This document shows, piece by piece, positions 9,714 through 19,959 of a stretch of DNA of 64,000 bases. Source of the stretch: DATGMB01 sp035293845 (GTDB lineage: Bacteria; Acidobacteriota; Terriglobia; Bryobacterales; Bryobacteraceae). Numbering within the stretch: position 1 is the first letter of the stretch; each line of letters begins with the position of its first letter. The position numbers were made by a program, and so were the translations under genes. The notes beneath the pieces are model-generated. The model ran no database searches. It saw only the letters and a list, made by a program, of their open reading frames with translations, and was not told the DNA's origin. Location: the NCBI GenBank assembly GCA_035293845.1, contig DATGMB010000096.1, forward strand, positions 1 through 64,000, read 5' to 3'.

Positions 9714-11152
9714 AGCGATTTCAGTTTGCCGATGGCCTGCGCGATCCGGCGCAGGCAGGTATCCCGGCCCAGAACTTCGAGCGTCGCGAAGAGCGGCGGC
9801 GCGGTTTTGCGCCCGCAGACCGCCACCCGTACGGGCTCGAACATCTGTCCGGCCTTGATGCCGAGTTCCTCGGCGGCTGCGCGCAGGGCTCCCTCCAGCC
9901 CATCGTGCGTGAAGGCGGCCGCCGCCAGGACCGTGCACGCGCGCTCCAAAACGCGCAGCGCCAGCGCCGCATCGCCCTTCTTGGGGATGAGCTCGGCCGC
10001 CTCGTAGGGCGCGAGCTCTTCCAGGAAAAAGAAATCCCCTACCGTGAGCACGTCACGAAGCAGCCGGATCCGCTCCTGGATCAGCGGCGTAATCTGCTCC
10101 ATTTTGGCGTAATCGACCGCATGCCCCGCGCCGCGCACCACCGGCAGCAGCCGCGCGGCCAGTTCGGCCGGCGCAAGCGCGCGGATCGTCTCGGCATTCA
10201 GCCAGACGGCCTTGGGGTCGAAGGGGTCTGCCTCCGTAAAGTTCACCACCGCATTGGCGCGGTTGATGCCTTCGAGCGAGAACGCCTCGATCAGCTCCTG
10301 GCGGCTCATGCGCTCGCGGTCGTCCTTCGGAGACCAGCCCAGCAGGCACAGGAAATTGATGAAGGCTTCGGGCAGAAAACCGGCATCGCGGTACGTCGTC
10401 ACGCTGACCACGGGCCCGTGCTTGCGCTTGGAGAGCTTGGCGCCGTCGGGCGCCACCAGCAGCGGCAGATGCGCGAAAGCCGGCGGCGCCACGTCCAGCG
10501 CCTCGAAAATCAGCACGTGCTTGAACGTGTTCGTCAGATGGTCCTGCCCCCGGATGATGTGGCTGATCCGCAGGTCGGCGTCGTCCGCGCAGGAGCCGAG
10601 ATGGTAGGTCGGCATGCCGTCGCTGCGCAGCAGGGCGAAATCCTCGATATCCGCCGTCGATTTCGATTGCGCGCCGTAAACCCCGTCGGCAAATTCGATG
10701 TGCCGCACGGTGTCGCGCGGCACCCGAAAGCGCAGCGCGAACGGCTCGCCCGCCGCGGCCCGCCGGTCGCTCTCTTCGCGCGAAAGGTCGCGCATTCCCG
10801 GGTTGAAGAGCCACGTGCCCTGCGCGCCGGATTTCTCGGAATCGGTCCGCGCCGCGGGCGTGAAGTCGCGATAGGCCAGGCCCTTCTGGAAGATGGCTTC
10901 GGCTGCCTGGCGGTGCAGCGCCAGCCGGTCGGATTGCGCGTACTGCTCATCCCACGCGAGATCGAGCCACTCCAGCCCCTCGAAAATGGACTGCCGCGAG
11001 GCTTCCGTGTTGCGCTCCACGTCGGTGTCGTCGATGCGCAGGATCATCGCGCCGCCCTGCCGCCGCGCAAAGAGCCAATTGAAAATGAAGGTGCGCGCGC
11101 TCCCGATGTGCAGAAAGCCCGTCGGGGAGGGCGCAAAACGGACTCTGACCAT
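9710..11152 (-). CDS. gltX: Glutamyl-tRNA synthetase
   Basis: GluRS attaches glutamate to tRNA-Glu. The 480-residue protein shows [26 protein letters not shown] (HIGH motif), [26 protein letters not shown] and the KMSKS-equivalent [10 protein letters not shown], with a C-terminal helical anticodon-binding domain. The zinc-binding Cys cluster found in some GluRS is absent ([11 protein letters not shown] instead). A TACAAT box (minus strand, 11167-11162) lies nine bases before the ATG, so the operon gltX-glnS-carbamoyltransferase probably starts here with almost no leader. Because glnS is present, this enzyme is more likely discriminating, but that cannot be read from sequence alone. Confidence 0.96.
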
Positions 11153-11161
11153 GAAAGCTTC

Positions 11162-11167
11162 ATTGTA
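11162..11167 (-). promoter_or_regulatory. -10 box of the gltX-glnS operon
   Basis: TACAAT on the minus strand, nine bases before the gltX ATG. This spacing leaves room for a leader of only a few bases. No clear -35 hexamer is seen. Confidence 0.45.
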
Positions 11168-11224
11168 TCAGGCAGGCGCTCTCCAGCCCTTGAATCCTGT
11201 CCCGAAATCGCATACTGTATCCCC

Positions 11225-11578
11225 ATGAAATTATTGCTTGCTTTGTTCGCGGCGTTCGCCATCGCCGCCTCCGCCGCCGATATCAGCGGCAAATGGACCG
11301 GGACCGCCGAAGGCCCGCAGGGCACCATCCAGCGCATCTTCACCTTCCATCAGGAGGGCTCGAAGCTGACCGGCGAGACCACCAGCGAATTCACCGGAAA
11401 ATCCGAGATTCAGGACGGCAAGGTGGAAGGCGACGCGATTTCCTTTTTCATCAACGCCAACATCCAGGGCAATGACGTGAAGCTCACCTACAAAGGCAAA
11501 ATCACCGGCGATGCGATCAAGTTGAGCTCCGAATTCGGCGGCGGCCAGGCCATCGAGTGGACACTCAAGAAAATTTAG
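11225..11578 (+). CDS. Small exported beta-sheet protein of unknown function
   Basis: This is a 117-residue protein with a clear signal peptide (MKLLLALFAAFAIAASAA). The mature part is all beta-like: DISGKWTGTAEGPQG, FTFHQEGSKLTGETTSEF, ISFFINANIQGNDVKLTYKG. Repeated G-x-W/I/L turns and a closing WTLKKI suggest a small lipocalin-like or eight-stranded barrel seen in many acidobacterial exported proteins. The function is unknown. A TACTGT box (11213-11218) lies six bases before the ATG, so it may have its own leaderless message. It stands alone between gltX (divergent) and galT. Confidence 0.7.
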   Translation: MKLLLALFAAFAIAASAADISGKWTGTAEGPQGTIQRIFTFHQEGSKLTGETTSEFTGKSEIQDGKVEGDAISFFINANIQGNDVKLTYKGKITGDAIKLSSEFGGGQAIEWTLKKI

Positions 11579-11595
11579 CGCCAGGCGCCCACGGC

Positions 11596-11612
11596 TAACT
11601 TACTGATTCGAC
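11596..11612 (+). repeat. Copy of a dispersed TAA-n-TGATT-AC motif
   Basis: The 17-base segment taacttactgattcgac matches similar 17-mers at 20952-20968 (minus strand) and 41986-42002 (plus strand), with consensus TAAsyTryTGATTnnAC. All three lie between genes. Here it sits between the exported protein gene and the galT promoter. See the finding on this family. Confidence 0.35.
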
Positions 11613-11645
11613 TAGCGCCCCGTCAAAACCCGGGGATTCCCACGC

Positions 11646-11651
11646 TATAAT
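11646..11651 (+). promoter_or_regulatory. TATAAT box immediately before galT
   Basis: A perfect TATAAT ends six bases before the TTG start of galT. Transcription would begin at about the start codon, so galT mRNA is probably leaderless. Confidence 0.55.
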
Positions 11652-11657
11652 CGGGGT

Positions 11658-12659
11658 TTGCCTGAACTCCGCAAAGACCCGATCACGGGCCGCTGGGTCA
11701 TCATCGCCACCGACCGCGCCAAGCGGCCCACCGATTTCATTCGCCAGCCCGTTCCTCCGCCGCCGCCCGGCATCTGCCCCTTCGATTACGGCAACGAACA
11801 CAAGACGCCGCCCGAAGTCCTGGCCTACCGCAACAGCGGCGGCCGCGACGAGCCCGGCTGGCGCGTGCGCGTGGTGCCCAACAAGTTTCCCGTGCTCGGC
11901 ATCGAAGGCGACCTGAACCGCCAGGGCGAGGGCATGTACGACAAGATGAACGGCATCGGCGCTCACGAGATCATCATCGAAACGCCGCAGCACTGCCTCA
12001 CGCTGGCCGAAATGCCGGAGCGCCAGATCGAAGAGACCCTCTGGGCGTTCAAGGATCGCGTGAACGACCTCAAAAAAGACAGCCGCTTCCGCTATATCAT
12101 CCTGTTCAAGAACCACGGCGAGGCGGCCGGCGCCTCGCTCGCGCACCCGCATTCGCAGCTCATCGCGCTGCCGGTTGTCCCCAGCACGGTCAAGGAGGAG
12201 GTCGACGGCGCCAAGCTCTTTTACGAAATGAAAGAGCGCTGCATTTTCTGCGACATCATCCGCCAGGAGACGCTCGCGGGCGTCCGGCTCGTCATGGAAA
12301 CGGAGCGGTTCACGGTGATCCAGCCGTATGCGCCGCGCTTCCCGTTCGAAACCTGGATTCTGCCGAATCGCCACGCCTCGCACTACGAGGATGCCGACGC
12401 GCCGGCGCTCAAGGACCTCGCCTGGGTCCTGCGCTCCACGATGCGCAAGATCGACAAAGTTCTCGAACAGCCGGCGTACAATTTCATCGTCCACAGCGCC
12501 CCGGTGCAGGAAGCCGAACTGCCGCACTACCACTGGCATTTCGAGATCATTCCCAAGCTCACCAAGGTAGCCGGTTTCGAATGGGGCACCGGCTTCTACA
12601 TCAATCCCACGCCGCCCGAGGAATCCGCGCGATTCCTGCGCGATGCCGGCCTGGGGTAG
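11658..12659 (+). CDS. galT: Galactose-1-phosphate uridylyltransferase
   Basis: GalT exchanges UMP between UDP-glucose and galactose-1-phosphate in the Leloir pathway. The protein has 333 residues and begins at TTG 11658 (PELRKDPITGRWVIIATDRAKRP is the usual family N-terminus). Zinc-ligand regions are CPFDYGNE (one Cys replaced by Asp compared with CxxC forms) and ERCIFCDII. The active-site region GASLAHPHSQLIALP contains the conserved HPH, and the C-terminal PHYHWHFEIIPKL the second His-rich motif. A TATAAT lies six bases upstream of the TTG. No galK or galE is in the window. Related enzymes of this family can use other sugar-1-phosphates, so substrate choice is by family only. Confidence 0.9.
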   Translation: MPELRKDPITGRWVIIATDRAKRPTDFIRQPVPPPPPGICPFDYGNEHKTPPEVLAYRNSGGRDEPGWRVRVVPNKFPVLGIEGDLNRQGEGMYDKMNGIGAHEIIIETPQHCLTLAEMPERQIEETLWAFKDRVNDLKKDSRFRYIILFKNHGEAAGASLAHPHSQLIALPVVPSTVKEEVDGAKLFYEMKERCIFCDIIRQETLAGVRLVMETERFTVIQPYAPRFPFETWILPNRHASHYEDADAPALKDLAWVLRSTMRKIDKVLEQPAYNFIVHSAPVQEAELPHYHWHFEIIPKLTKVAGFEWGTGFYINPTPPEESARFLRDAGLG

Positions 12660-12759
12660 CCGGGATGCAGGCGCGGGACGCACGGTTGCACCGTCCCTCG
12701 CCGGTCTGGTATAAACGCTAGTCGTTGGTGTGTTCCGCACGGGGAATTGGGACCGCAGA

Positions 12760-13398
12760 ATGTCTGAAAAGCGTAAGAGTCCGCCACCGAAAACCACTGA
12801 AAAGGTGAGTAAACCGCAGGCATCCAAACCAGTACGTTCATCCGACGCGTCCAAGCCGGCTTCCGTCCGTCCGGTTACCGGGCAAGGCGCCGTGGCCGTA
12901 GCCCAGCGCCTGGATGCTCCCAGGCAGCTCAGCAGCTTTGAAGCCGCGATGAAGCTTTTCCATGCGCGGCGCCTCGCGGAAGCCCGCGAGCTCTTCCAGA
13001 CCGCGGCCGCCGGCCCGGAGAGCGACGTGGCCCAGCGTGCCCGTCTGCACATTGCCATGTGCGACCGCCGCCTGGAGCAGGCTGCGCCGAATCTGAGCTC
13101 CGCCGAAGATTATTACAACTACGGCATCGCCCTGCTCAATGCCCGCAAGGTCCCGGAAGCCCGCAGCCACCTGGAGCGCGCGCTCGAAATGTCGCCCGGC
13201 ATGGACCATATCCATTACGCCCTCGGCTTGGCCCAGGCGCTCGCCGGCGACCTGCCGAAAGCCTACGACAATCTCAAGCGCGCCATTGAACTGGAGCCGC
13301 GGAACCGTATCCTGGCGCGCCAGGATGCCGACTTTGCTCCGCTCGCCACCCATCCGCCCTTCGACGCCCTGCTCTATCCTGAAAAGAAGGGCTGGTAA
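12760..13398 (+). CDS. TPR-repeat protein
   Basis: This 212-residue cytoplasmic protein has a basic, Ser/Pro/Lys-rich disordered N-terminus (MSEKRKSPPPKTTEKVSKPQ, up to about residue 65) and then TPR-like helices: SFEAAMKLFHARRLAEARELF, NYGIALLNARKVPEARSHL, DHIHYALGLAQALAGDLPKAYDNL. It is probably a protein-interaction scaffold; the partner is unknown. ATG 12760 is preferred to the in-frame GTG 12730. A TATAAA box at 12710-12715 could be the promoter. It is followed after 14 bases by yvcK and then glmU, so it may belong to a cell-envelope operon. Confidence 0.75.
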   Translation: MSEKRKSPPPKTTEKVSKPQASKPVRSSDASKPASVRPVTGQGAVAVAQRLDAPRQLSSFEAAMKLFHARRLAEARELFQTAAAGPESDVAQRARLHIAMCDRRLEQAAPNLSSAEDYYNYGIALLNARKVPEARSHLERALEMSPGMDHIHYALGLAQALAGDLPKAYDNLKRAIELEPRNRILARQDADFAPLATHPPFDALLYPEKKGW

Positions 13399-13412
13399 TC
13401 CGGCCGACCGGA

Positions 13413-14435
13413 ATGGAAGATACCTCACCGCTGCGAGTCGTCGCGATCGGCGGCGGCACGGGATTGTCCGCGCTGCTGCACGGATTGAAGCGCTTTGCGC
13501 GCCCCTTCGACTCCTCGCCCGCGCTCGACATCACCGCCATTGTCACCGTCAGCGACGACGGCGGCAGCTCTGGCCGCTTGCGCCGGGAATTCGACGTCCT
13601 GCCGCCCGGCGATATCCGCAACTGCATGGTCGCGCTGAGCGAGGATTCCGCCCTGCTTTCCCGTCTGTTTCAGTACCGTTTCGCAAACGGCCGCGGGCTC
13701 AAGGGCCACAGCTTCGGCAACCTGTTCCTCATGGCGCTGACGCAAATCACCGGCGACTTCCCGGATGCCGTCCGCGCCTCCTCGGAAGTGCTGAAAATCG
13801 CCGGCCGCATCTATCCGGCGACGACCGCCAACGTGGCCCTCGAAGCCAGGCTCGCAGACGGCACCAGCGTCGTTGGCGAGACCCGGATCAGCCGCAGCCG
13901 CAGCCGGATCCGCGAAATCCGGCTCATCCCGCGCCGGGTCCCGCCGCTCGATGCGACACTCGATGCCATCGCGCAAGCCGATGTCATTACCCTCGGCCCC
14001 GGCTCGCTGTTTACCAGCGTGATCCCCAACCTGCTGGTCAGCGGCATTGCCCGCGCGATTCGCCAATCGCCGGCCCTCAAGGCCTACTTCGTCAACCTGA
14101 TGTGGCAGCCCGGCGAGACCACCGATTTCCGCGCCTCCGACCACATCCGCGCCATCCACCGCCACGCCCGCGGCCGGCTTCTCGATTACGCCATCGTCAA
14201 CATCCGTCCGATCCGCCCGGCGCTCCAAAAGCGCTATGCGCGGCAGGCTGCTCTGCCTGTGGAAAACGATGTGGATAAAATGTGCAAACTCGGCGTCCAG
14301 GTCGTCGCCGGAGAGCTGGCGAGCAACAGCGAAAGGGTCCGCCACGATCCCGCCGCCACGGCGGCCATTGTCCTCGATCTCGCCCAGGAAGGCCGCCGCC
14401 GTCGTGCTGCAGGCGCACAGTCCGCGCAAGCATAA
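13413..14435 (+). CDS. yvcK: YvcK/CofD-family UDP-sugar-binding protein (gluconeogenesis factor)
   Basis: YvcK proteins bind UDP-GlcNAc and related nucleotide sugars and influence peptidoglycan synthesis and carbon balance. The 340-residue protein has the family motifs RVVAIGGGTGLSALLHGLKRF, TVSDDGGSSGRLRREFDVLPPGDIRNC, GHSFGNLFLMALTQI and DVITLGPGSLFTSVIPNLLV. CofD (2-phospholactate transferase) is the nearest relative, but the bacterial context and motif set fit YvcK. It lies eight bases before glmU, whose product makes UDP-GlcNAc, the YvcK ligand. This neighbourhood supports the role. Confidence 0.92.
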   Translation: MEDTSPLRVVAIGGGTGLSALLHGLKRFARPFDSSPALDITAIVTVSDDGGSSGRLRREFDVLPPGDIRNCMVALSEDSALLSRLFQYRFANGRGLKGHSFGNLFLMALTQITGDFPDAVRASSEVLKIAGRIYPATTANVALEARLADGTSVVGETRISRSRSRIREIRLIPRRVPPLDATLDAIAQADVITLGPGSLFTSVIPNLLVSGIARAIRQSPALKAYFVNLMWQPGETTDFRASDHIRAIHRHARGRLLDYAIVNIRPIRPALQKRYARQAALPVENDVDKMCKLGVQVVAGELASNSERVRHDPAATAAIVLDLAQEGRRRRAAGAQSAQA

Positions 14436-14443
14436 TGGAATAG

Positions 14444-15847
<1,404 letters not shown>

Positions 15848-15852
15848 GCTGC

Positions 15853-15880
15853 GCCGGGGACGGCGGCCGCCTACCCCGGC
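15853..15880. terminator. GC-rich hairpin after glmU
   Basis: GCCGGGG (15853-15859) pairs with CCCCGGC (15874-15880), and the loop contains a second small palindrome GGCGGCCGCC. It lies six bases past the glmU stop. No T-run follows. Confidence 0.4.
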
Positions 15881-16003
15881 AGCCGCGCAATCGCCCTTTC
15901 GACCGCCCGCCGCAACGGCGCAGTTCCAGACCGGCCATATCCAGCAAGGACAAGGCGCCGCGCAGGATCCAGGTCCGCAATCAGATCCACGGCGGCAAGC
16001 CCC

Positions 16004-17221
16004 CTACCCCGCCACCGCCCGCTGCTTCGCCGCATCCCACCGCACGTACTTCCGCGTGCGGTAGCTCAGGTTCCCCATCGCCGTCGCCACGACGCCGTAA
16101 TACCCGAGGTTGGCGTCGCACTTGAGCGGCTCGTTGCGGCGGATCGCATTCAGCAGATTGCGATGGTGCAGGTCGAGCGCCTCCGCGCCCGTCTTCCGGT
16201 GCACCACCGGCTGCATCTCCTTCGCGTACGCCTTCTGCGGCGTGATCTCGAAGCCGGTGGCCGTAAACTTCAGCGTCGCTTTGTGCCCGCGGATCAGGTG
16301 ATCCACCGCCGTCTCGTTCGCCATCGACGAGATCAACTGCACGGTCAGCCCCTGCGGATAATCCAGCAGGATGTTGAGCGTGTCCGGAATCTCCGCCGGG
16401 CTTTCCTTGAAAAAGAATTTGCCGCCGCTCGCCACGGCGCGGTCCGGGAACGTCAGACCGAGCGATTGGATCATCCTGGTCACGCGGTGCACGAACAGGT
16501 CCGCCGCGATGCCGCCCGAATAATCCCAATACCGCCGCCAACTGAAGAAGCGGTCCGGGTCGAACGGCCGCTTGCGCGCGGGCCCGAGAAACGCGTTCCA
16601 ATCCAGGTTCTCGCCGGGCCGCGCGTCGCGATCGATCGGATTCTCCCAGAAATCTCCCTGGTAATTCCGCGAATAGTCGATCTGCGCCAGCACCACCGGA
16701 CCCAACGCGCCCTGCTCGATGTACCGGTGCGCCGTCTCGTAGGAATCGTCCGACATGCCCTGCACGCCCACCTGCATCTTGAGCGCCGGCGTGTGCGCGA
16801 CGCGCTCCGCCACGCGCCGCGCCTGCTCGATCGAGTAGCACATCGGTTTTTCGCAGTAAATGTGCTTGCCGGCCGCGATCGCATCCATCGTCATCTGGTA
16901 ATGCCAGTGTTCCGGCGCCGCGATCAGCACGTAGTCGATATCCTTGTTGTCCAGCACGCGGCGGTAGTCCTTCACGATCTTCGCGCCGGTGAGCTGCGCC
17001 GCGGCGTCGGCGCGCTTGGTGTAGGCGTCGCAGACGTTCAGGACGTCGATGTTGTCCGAATCGCGCATGCGGACCAGCGTCTTCAGGTGCGCGGTGCCCT
17101 GCGCGCCGCAGCCGATCGCTCCGATGCGCATCCGCTCGCCCGCGCCTGAAATTTGCGCATAGGAGCGGGCCGTGGCCAGCGAAGCGCCGGCGAGAAAAGT
17201 CCTGCGGGAAACGTCGGTCAT
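16004..17221 (-). CDS. Tat-exported Gfo/Idh/MocA-family oxidoreductase
   Basis: This NAD(P)-dependent sugar oxidoreductase family member has 405 residues from ATG 17221. The N-terminus [18 protein letters not shown] is a twin-arginine signal, so the enzyme folds with its cofactor and is exported. The Rossmann fingerprint is [15 protein letters not shown], followed by [26 protein letters not shown] with the conserved EKP motif. The C-terminal domain starts near [19 protein letters not shown]. The substrate is not predictable. A TACAAT box seven bases before this ATG excludes an upstream in-frame start (ATG 17230 would overlap it). It is divergent from a sugar isomerase gene 70 bases away; the two may share a pathway. 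Confidence 0.9.
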   Translation of the reverse strand: MTDVSRRTFLAGASLATARSYAQISGAGERMRIGAIGCGAQGTAHLKTLVRMRDSDNIDVLNVCDAYTKRADAAAQLTGAKIVKDYRRVLDNKDIDYVLIAAPEHWHYQMTMDAIAAGKHIYCEKPMCYSIEQARRVAERVAHTPALKMQVGVQGMSDDSYETAHRYIEQGALGPVVLAQIDYSRNYQGDFWENPIDRDARPGENLDWNAFLGPARKRPFDPDRFFSWRRYWDYSGGIAADLFVHRVTRMIQSLGLTFPDRAVASGGKFFFKESPAEIPDTLNILLDYPQGLTVQLISSMANETAVDHLIRGHKATLKFTATGFEITPQKAYAKEMQPVVHRKTGAEALDLHHRNLLNAIRRNEPLKCDANLGYYGVVATAMGNLSYRTRKYVRWDAAKQRAVAG

Positions 17222-17228
17222 CGGTCCC

Positions 17229-17234
17229 ATTGTA
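17229..17234 (-). promoter_or_regulatory. -10 box of the Gfo/Idh/MocA gene
   Basis: TACAAT on the minus strand, ending seven bases before ATG 17221. It decides between the two candidate ATG codons and implies a leaderless transcript. Confidence 0.5.
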
Positions 17235-17291
17235 CGCGCAGCCCGTGACGCACGCTTTGTGATAAATTGTCGAGACAACCGGGAGAACCTC

Positions 17292-18329
17292 ATGTACACA
17301 CGACGAGACATCGGCAGGATCGCGCTGGCCGGGCTTCCGCTCGCGCGGGCGTTCGGGGCCATCGACTCCAGAATCAAAGGCGTCCAGATCGGCGCCATCA
17401 CCTACAGCTTCGGCAACATGGAGCTGGCGGACATCGTCAAGGCCTACGTCGATATCGGGCTGGGCGAAATGGAGCTGATGTCGAACCACGCCGAGGCGGC
17501 CATGGGCGCGCCGGCAGCCCAGTCCGGCCGCGGGCCCGGCGGCGGACAGGGCCGTGGCCAGGGGCGTGGACAGGGACAGGGACCCGGCGCGGGCACGCAG
17601 GGACGCGGCCCCGGCGGCGCTCCGCGCGAGCTGCCCATCCGGCCGGTGATGACCGAGGAGCAGATCGAAGCCGCGCGCAATCAGCCGCGCGCCGTCGAGC
17701 TGCGCAACTGGCGGCTGGCGGTGAAGGATTCGCAGTTCGCCGATCTGCGCAAGACGATCCACGATGCCGGGATCAACGTCGAAATCCTCTGCTTCAACAT
17801 GAACGAGGCCATTACGGACGACGAGATCGAGTACGCCTTCCGTATGGCCAGGGGCCTCGGCGCGAAAGCCATCTCCACCAGCACGCGCATGCCGGTGGCC
17901 AAGCGGCTCGGGCCGATCGCCGAGCACCACAAGATGATGGTCGGCTTCCACGGGCACGATAATGTCGCCGATCCCAACGAAACCGGCTCGCTCGAAAGCT
18001 ACGCCAAGGCGCTCTCCTACGGAAAATACAACGGCGTCAACCTCGATATCGGCCATTTCACCTCCGCCAATTACGACGCCGTGGCGTTCATCAAAGAGCA
18101 CCACGACCGCATCACCAACCTGCACCTGAAGGACAAGAAGAAGGACCACGGCCCGAACGAAATCTGGGGCGAGGGCGATACCCCGATTCAGGCCGTACTG
18201 CAACTTTGCAGCAAGGAGAAGTACCCCTTCCCGGCCAACATCGAGCTGGAGTATCGCGTTCCCGAAGGATCGGACCGCGTCACCGAAGTGAAGCGCTGCT
18301 TCGAGTACTGCAAGAAGGTGCTGGCCTGA
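17292..18329 (+). CDS. Exported sugar phosphate isomerase/epimerase-like TIM barrel
   Basis: This 345-residue protein belongs to the AP-endonuclease-2/xylose-isomerase-like TIM-barrel superfamily, used for sugar or polyol isomerisation and epimerisation. The N-terminus [22 protein letters not shown] is twin-arginine-like. Barrel motifs are [53 protein letters not shown] (metal-binding His) and [14 protein letters not shown]. Odd feature: residues about 82-115 are a Gly/Gln/Arg repeat ([19 protein letters not shown]) inserted in the barrel, probably a disordered surface loop. GGGAG lies seven bases before the ATG. It is divergent from the Gfo/Idh/MocA gene. Confidence 0.85.
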   Translation: MYTRRDIGRIALAGLPLARAFGAIDSRIKGVQIGAITYSFGNMELADIVKAYVDIGLGEMELMSNHAEAAMGAPAAQSGRGPGGGQGRGQGRGQGQGPGAGTQGRGPGGAPRELPIRPVMTEEQIEAARNQPRAVELRNWRLAVKDSQFADLRKTIHDAGINVEILCFNMNEAITDDEIEYAFRMARGLGAKAISTSTRMPVAKRLGPIAEHHKMMVGFHGHDNVADPNETGSLESYAKALSYGKYNGVNLDIGHFTSANYDAVAFIKEHHDRITNLHLKDKKKDHGPNEIWGEGDTPIQAVLQLCSKEKYPFPANIELEYRVPEGSDRVTEVKRCFEYCKKVLA

Positions 18330-18342
18330 CCGGCGCCAGCGC

Positions 18343-18362
18343 GGGCCGGCGATCGCCGGCCC
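18343..18362. terminator. Perfect 20-bp palindrome after the isomerase gene
   Basis: GGGCCGGCGATCGCCGGCCC is fully self-complementary and lies 13 bases after the stop. It would form a strong hairpin in RNA, without a following U-run. Confidence 0.45.
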
Positions 18363-18476
18363 GGCCCACCATTCAACGGTAACCAGCGTTACGTTCGCCG
18401 CCGGCTTCCCCGTCGTTTCTCTTGTACTGCCGGTCCCGCCACCCTACAATCATCGCAACCCGGGAGGGGTTACCAA

Positions 18477-19055
18477 ATGTGGTTGCGATTCGTTGTGGCG
18501 GCGGGACTGTTCGCGCTGGCCGCATCCGCTCAACCGGTCGAGGGAGCGCCGGACGATGCCTATCAAGTGAGGTACGCGGCAAACCTCAACATTGCGGACT
18601 CCACTCTCAACGTCCAGAACGCAGGGACGAGCGGCGGGACCATTTGTGTCAACGCGTATGTACTCACCGCGGATGGGTTCTTGCAGGCGTGCTGCACCTG
18701 CCAACTGCCGCCGGATGCGCTGGCGTCCTGGTCAGTCCGGAACGACCTGATCAGCAACTTGCTCACGCCGGTCCGCCCGGGTCCGGCATCGGTGACGATC
18801 AAGCTCCTTGCTTCCTCCCAAGCAACCTGCAACGCCGCCACGGTAACCGCCGCGAATCTCGCGCCCGGAATGGTGGCCTGGGGGAGTACCATCAAGCCGG
18901 TCTTGCCGTCCTCTTATACGACCGTGGAAACCGAGTTCTCCAGGAAGGGGCTGAGCGCGGCGGAGCTTTCCAAACTGACTACGAATTGCGGAGCCATCCA
19001 GTCCAACGGGTCGGGATTCGGTATTTGCAACTTCTGCAGACTGGGCGCCCAATAA
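18477..19055 (+). CDS. Exported Cys-containing protein of unknown function
   Basis: I do not recognise the family of this 192-residue protein. It has a signal peptide (MWLRFVVAAGLFALAASAQ) and six mature Cys residues, in ICVNAY, QACCTCQL, TCNAA, NCGAI and GICNFCRL, that could form disulfides or bind metal. The middle looks like a beta-sandwich (NLNIADSTLNVQNAGTSGG; ASVTIKLLAS), as in surface or pilus-type exported proteins. A GGGAGGGG ribosome site precedes the ATG by eight bases. It sits between sugar genes on the same strand, with no clear link to them. Confidence 0.65.
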   Translation: MWLRFVVAAGLFALAASAQPVEGAPDDAYQVRYAANLNIADSTLNVQNAGTSGGTICVNAYVLTADGFLQACCTCQLPPDALASWSVRNDLISNLLTPVRPGPASVTIKLLASSQATCNAATVTAANLAPGMVAWGSTIKPVLPSSYTTVETEFSRKGLSAAELSKLTTNCGAIQSNGSGFGICNFCRLGAQ

Positions 19056-19110
19056 CCGGTATGGTTCAGGCAGGCCATTGGAAGTGGTATCGTGCTGGTA
19101 GGGGGAGAGG

Positions 19111-19953
19111 ATGTCCGACCAGCCTTTACGCAGCCTCGAGCAGTGGGACGACTTCGTCGCCTCACGCTATCGCGAGGGGAAATCAGAGGACGAATTCCGC
19201 CAGTATTCGCCGGAAAAAGACCCCGGCGTGGCCGAATTCTACCGCCAGAATCACGCCGGGCAGACGGTCGCGTTCGTCCGGGCCAAGCGCGCCGAGTACC
19301 TGCCGCTCGCGCGCGGCAAGAAGAGCATCTGGGCGGCGGCCGATTACCTGAACACGCTCGTCGACGATAGCGACCCCGATACCGACCTCTCCCAGATCGA
19401 GCACCTGCTCCAGACTTCTGAAGCCATCCGCCGCGACGGCCATCCGCGCTGGATGGTGCTCGCCGGCTTCCTGCACGATCTCGGCAAGGTGCTGTGCCTC
19501 TACGGCGAGCCGCAATGGGCCGTGGTGGGCGACACCTTCCCGGTCGGCTGCGCCTGGAGCGATCAGATCGTCTATCGCGAATATTTCGCCGCCAATCCCG
19601 ACCGCGCCGTTCCCGAGTACCAGACCGAGTGCGGCATCTACGAGCCCCACTGCGGACTCGACAACGTGATGATGTCCTGGGGACACGACGAGTACATCTA
19701 TCACGTCACAAAAAACTACCTGCCCGAACCGGCACAGTACATGCTGCGCTACCACTCGTTCTACCCCGCGCACCGCCACGGCGCCTATCGCCACCTGATG
19801 AACGCGCAGGACGAAGCCATGTTCGAATGGGTGCGAAAGTTCAACCCGTACGATCTGTATTCGAAGGGGGCGGAACGGCCGAACTGGACCGAACTCAAGC
19901 CGTATTACGAGGACCTGGTAGCCGAATATTTTCCGGCCGAGATCGACTGGTAG
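19111..19953 (+). CDS. Myo-inositol oxygenase (MIOX)
   Basis: MIOX is a di-iron oxygenase that cleaves myo-inositol with O2 to D-glucuronate. The 280-residue length equals that of the animal enzyme. The match is unmistakable: [20 protein letters not shown], the HD-type metal site [57 protein letters not shown], and [17 protein letters not shown]. The iron ligands (H in the SQIEH region, HD in FLHDLG, H in SWGHDE, H in RYHSF, D in LMNAQDEAM) are all in place. There is no signal peptide, so it is cytosolic. It converges on a sugar-binding lipoprotein gene seven bases away. The enzyme is common in animals, plants and fungi and sparse in bacteria. Confidence 0.95.
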   Translation: MSDQPLRSLEQWDDFVASRYREGKSEDEFRQYSPEKDPGVAEFYRQNHAGQTVAFVRAKRAEYLPLARGKKSIWAAADYLNTLVDDSDPDTDLSQIEHLLQTSEAIRRDGHPRWMVLAGFLHDLGKVLCLYGEPQWAVVGDTFPVGCAWSDQIVYREYFAANPDRAVPEYQTECGIYEPHCGLDNVMMSWGHDEYIYHVTKNYLPEPAQYMLRYHSFYPAHRHGAYRHLMNAQDEAMFEWVRKFNPYDLYSKGAERPNWTELKPYYEDLVAEYFPAEIDW

Positions 19954-19959
19954 TGCGCC

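Noticed and set aside
9714..9938. Upstream extension of glnS
   Set aside because: It overlaps the end of gltX in another frame and has no GlnRS similarity; ATG 9713 overlaps the gltX stop.
15981..18203. 740-codon minus frame across two sugar genes
   Set aside because: It is an out-of-frame shadow in high-G+C DNA; the Gfo/Idh and isomerase proteins explain the region.
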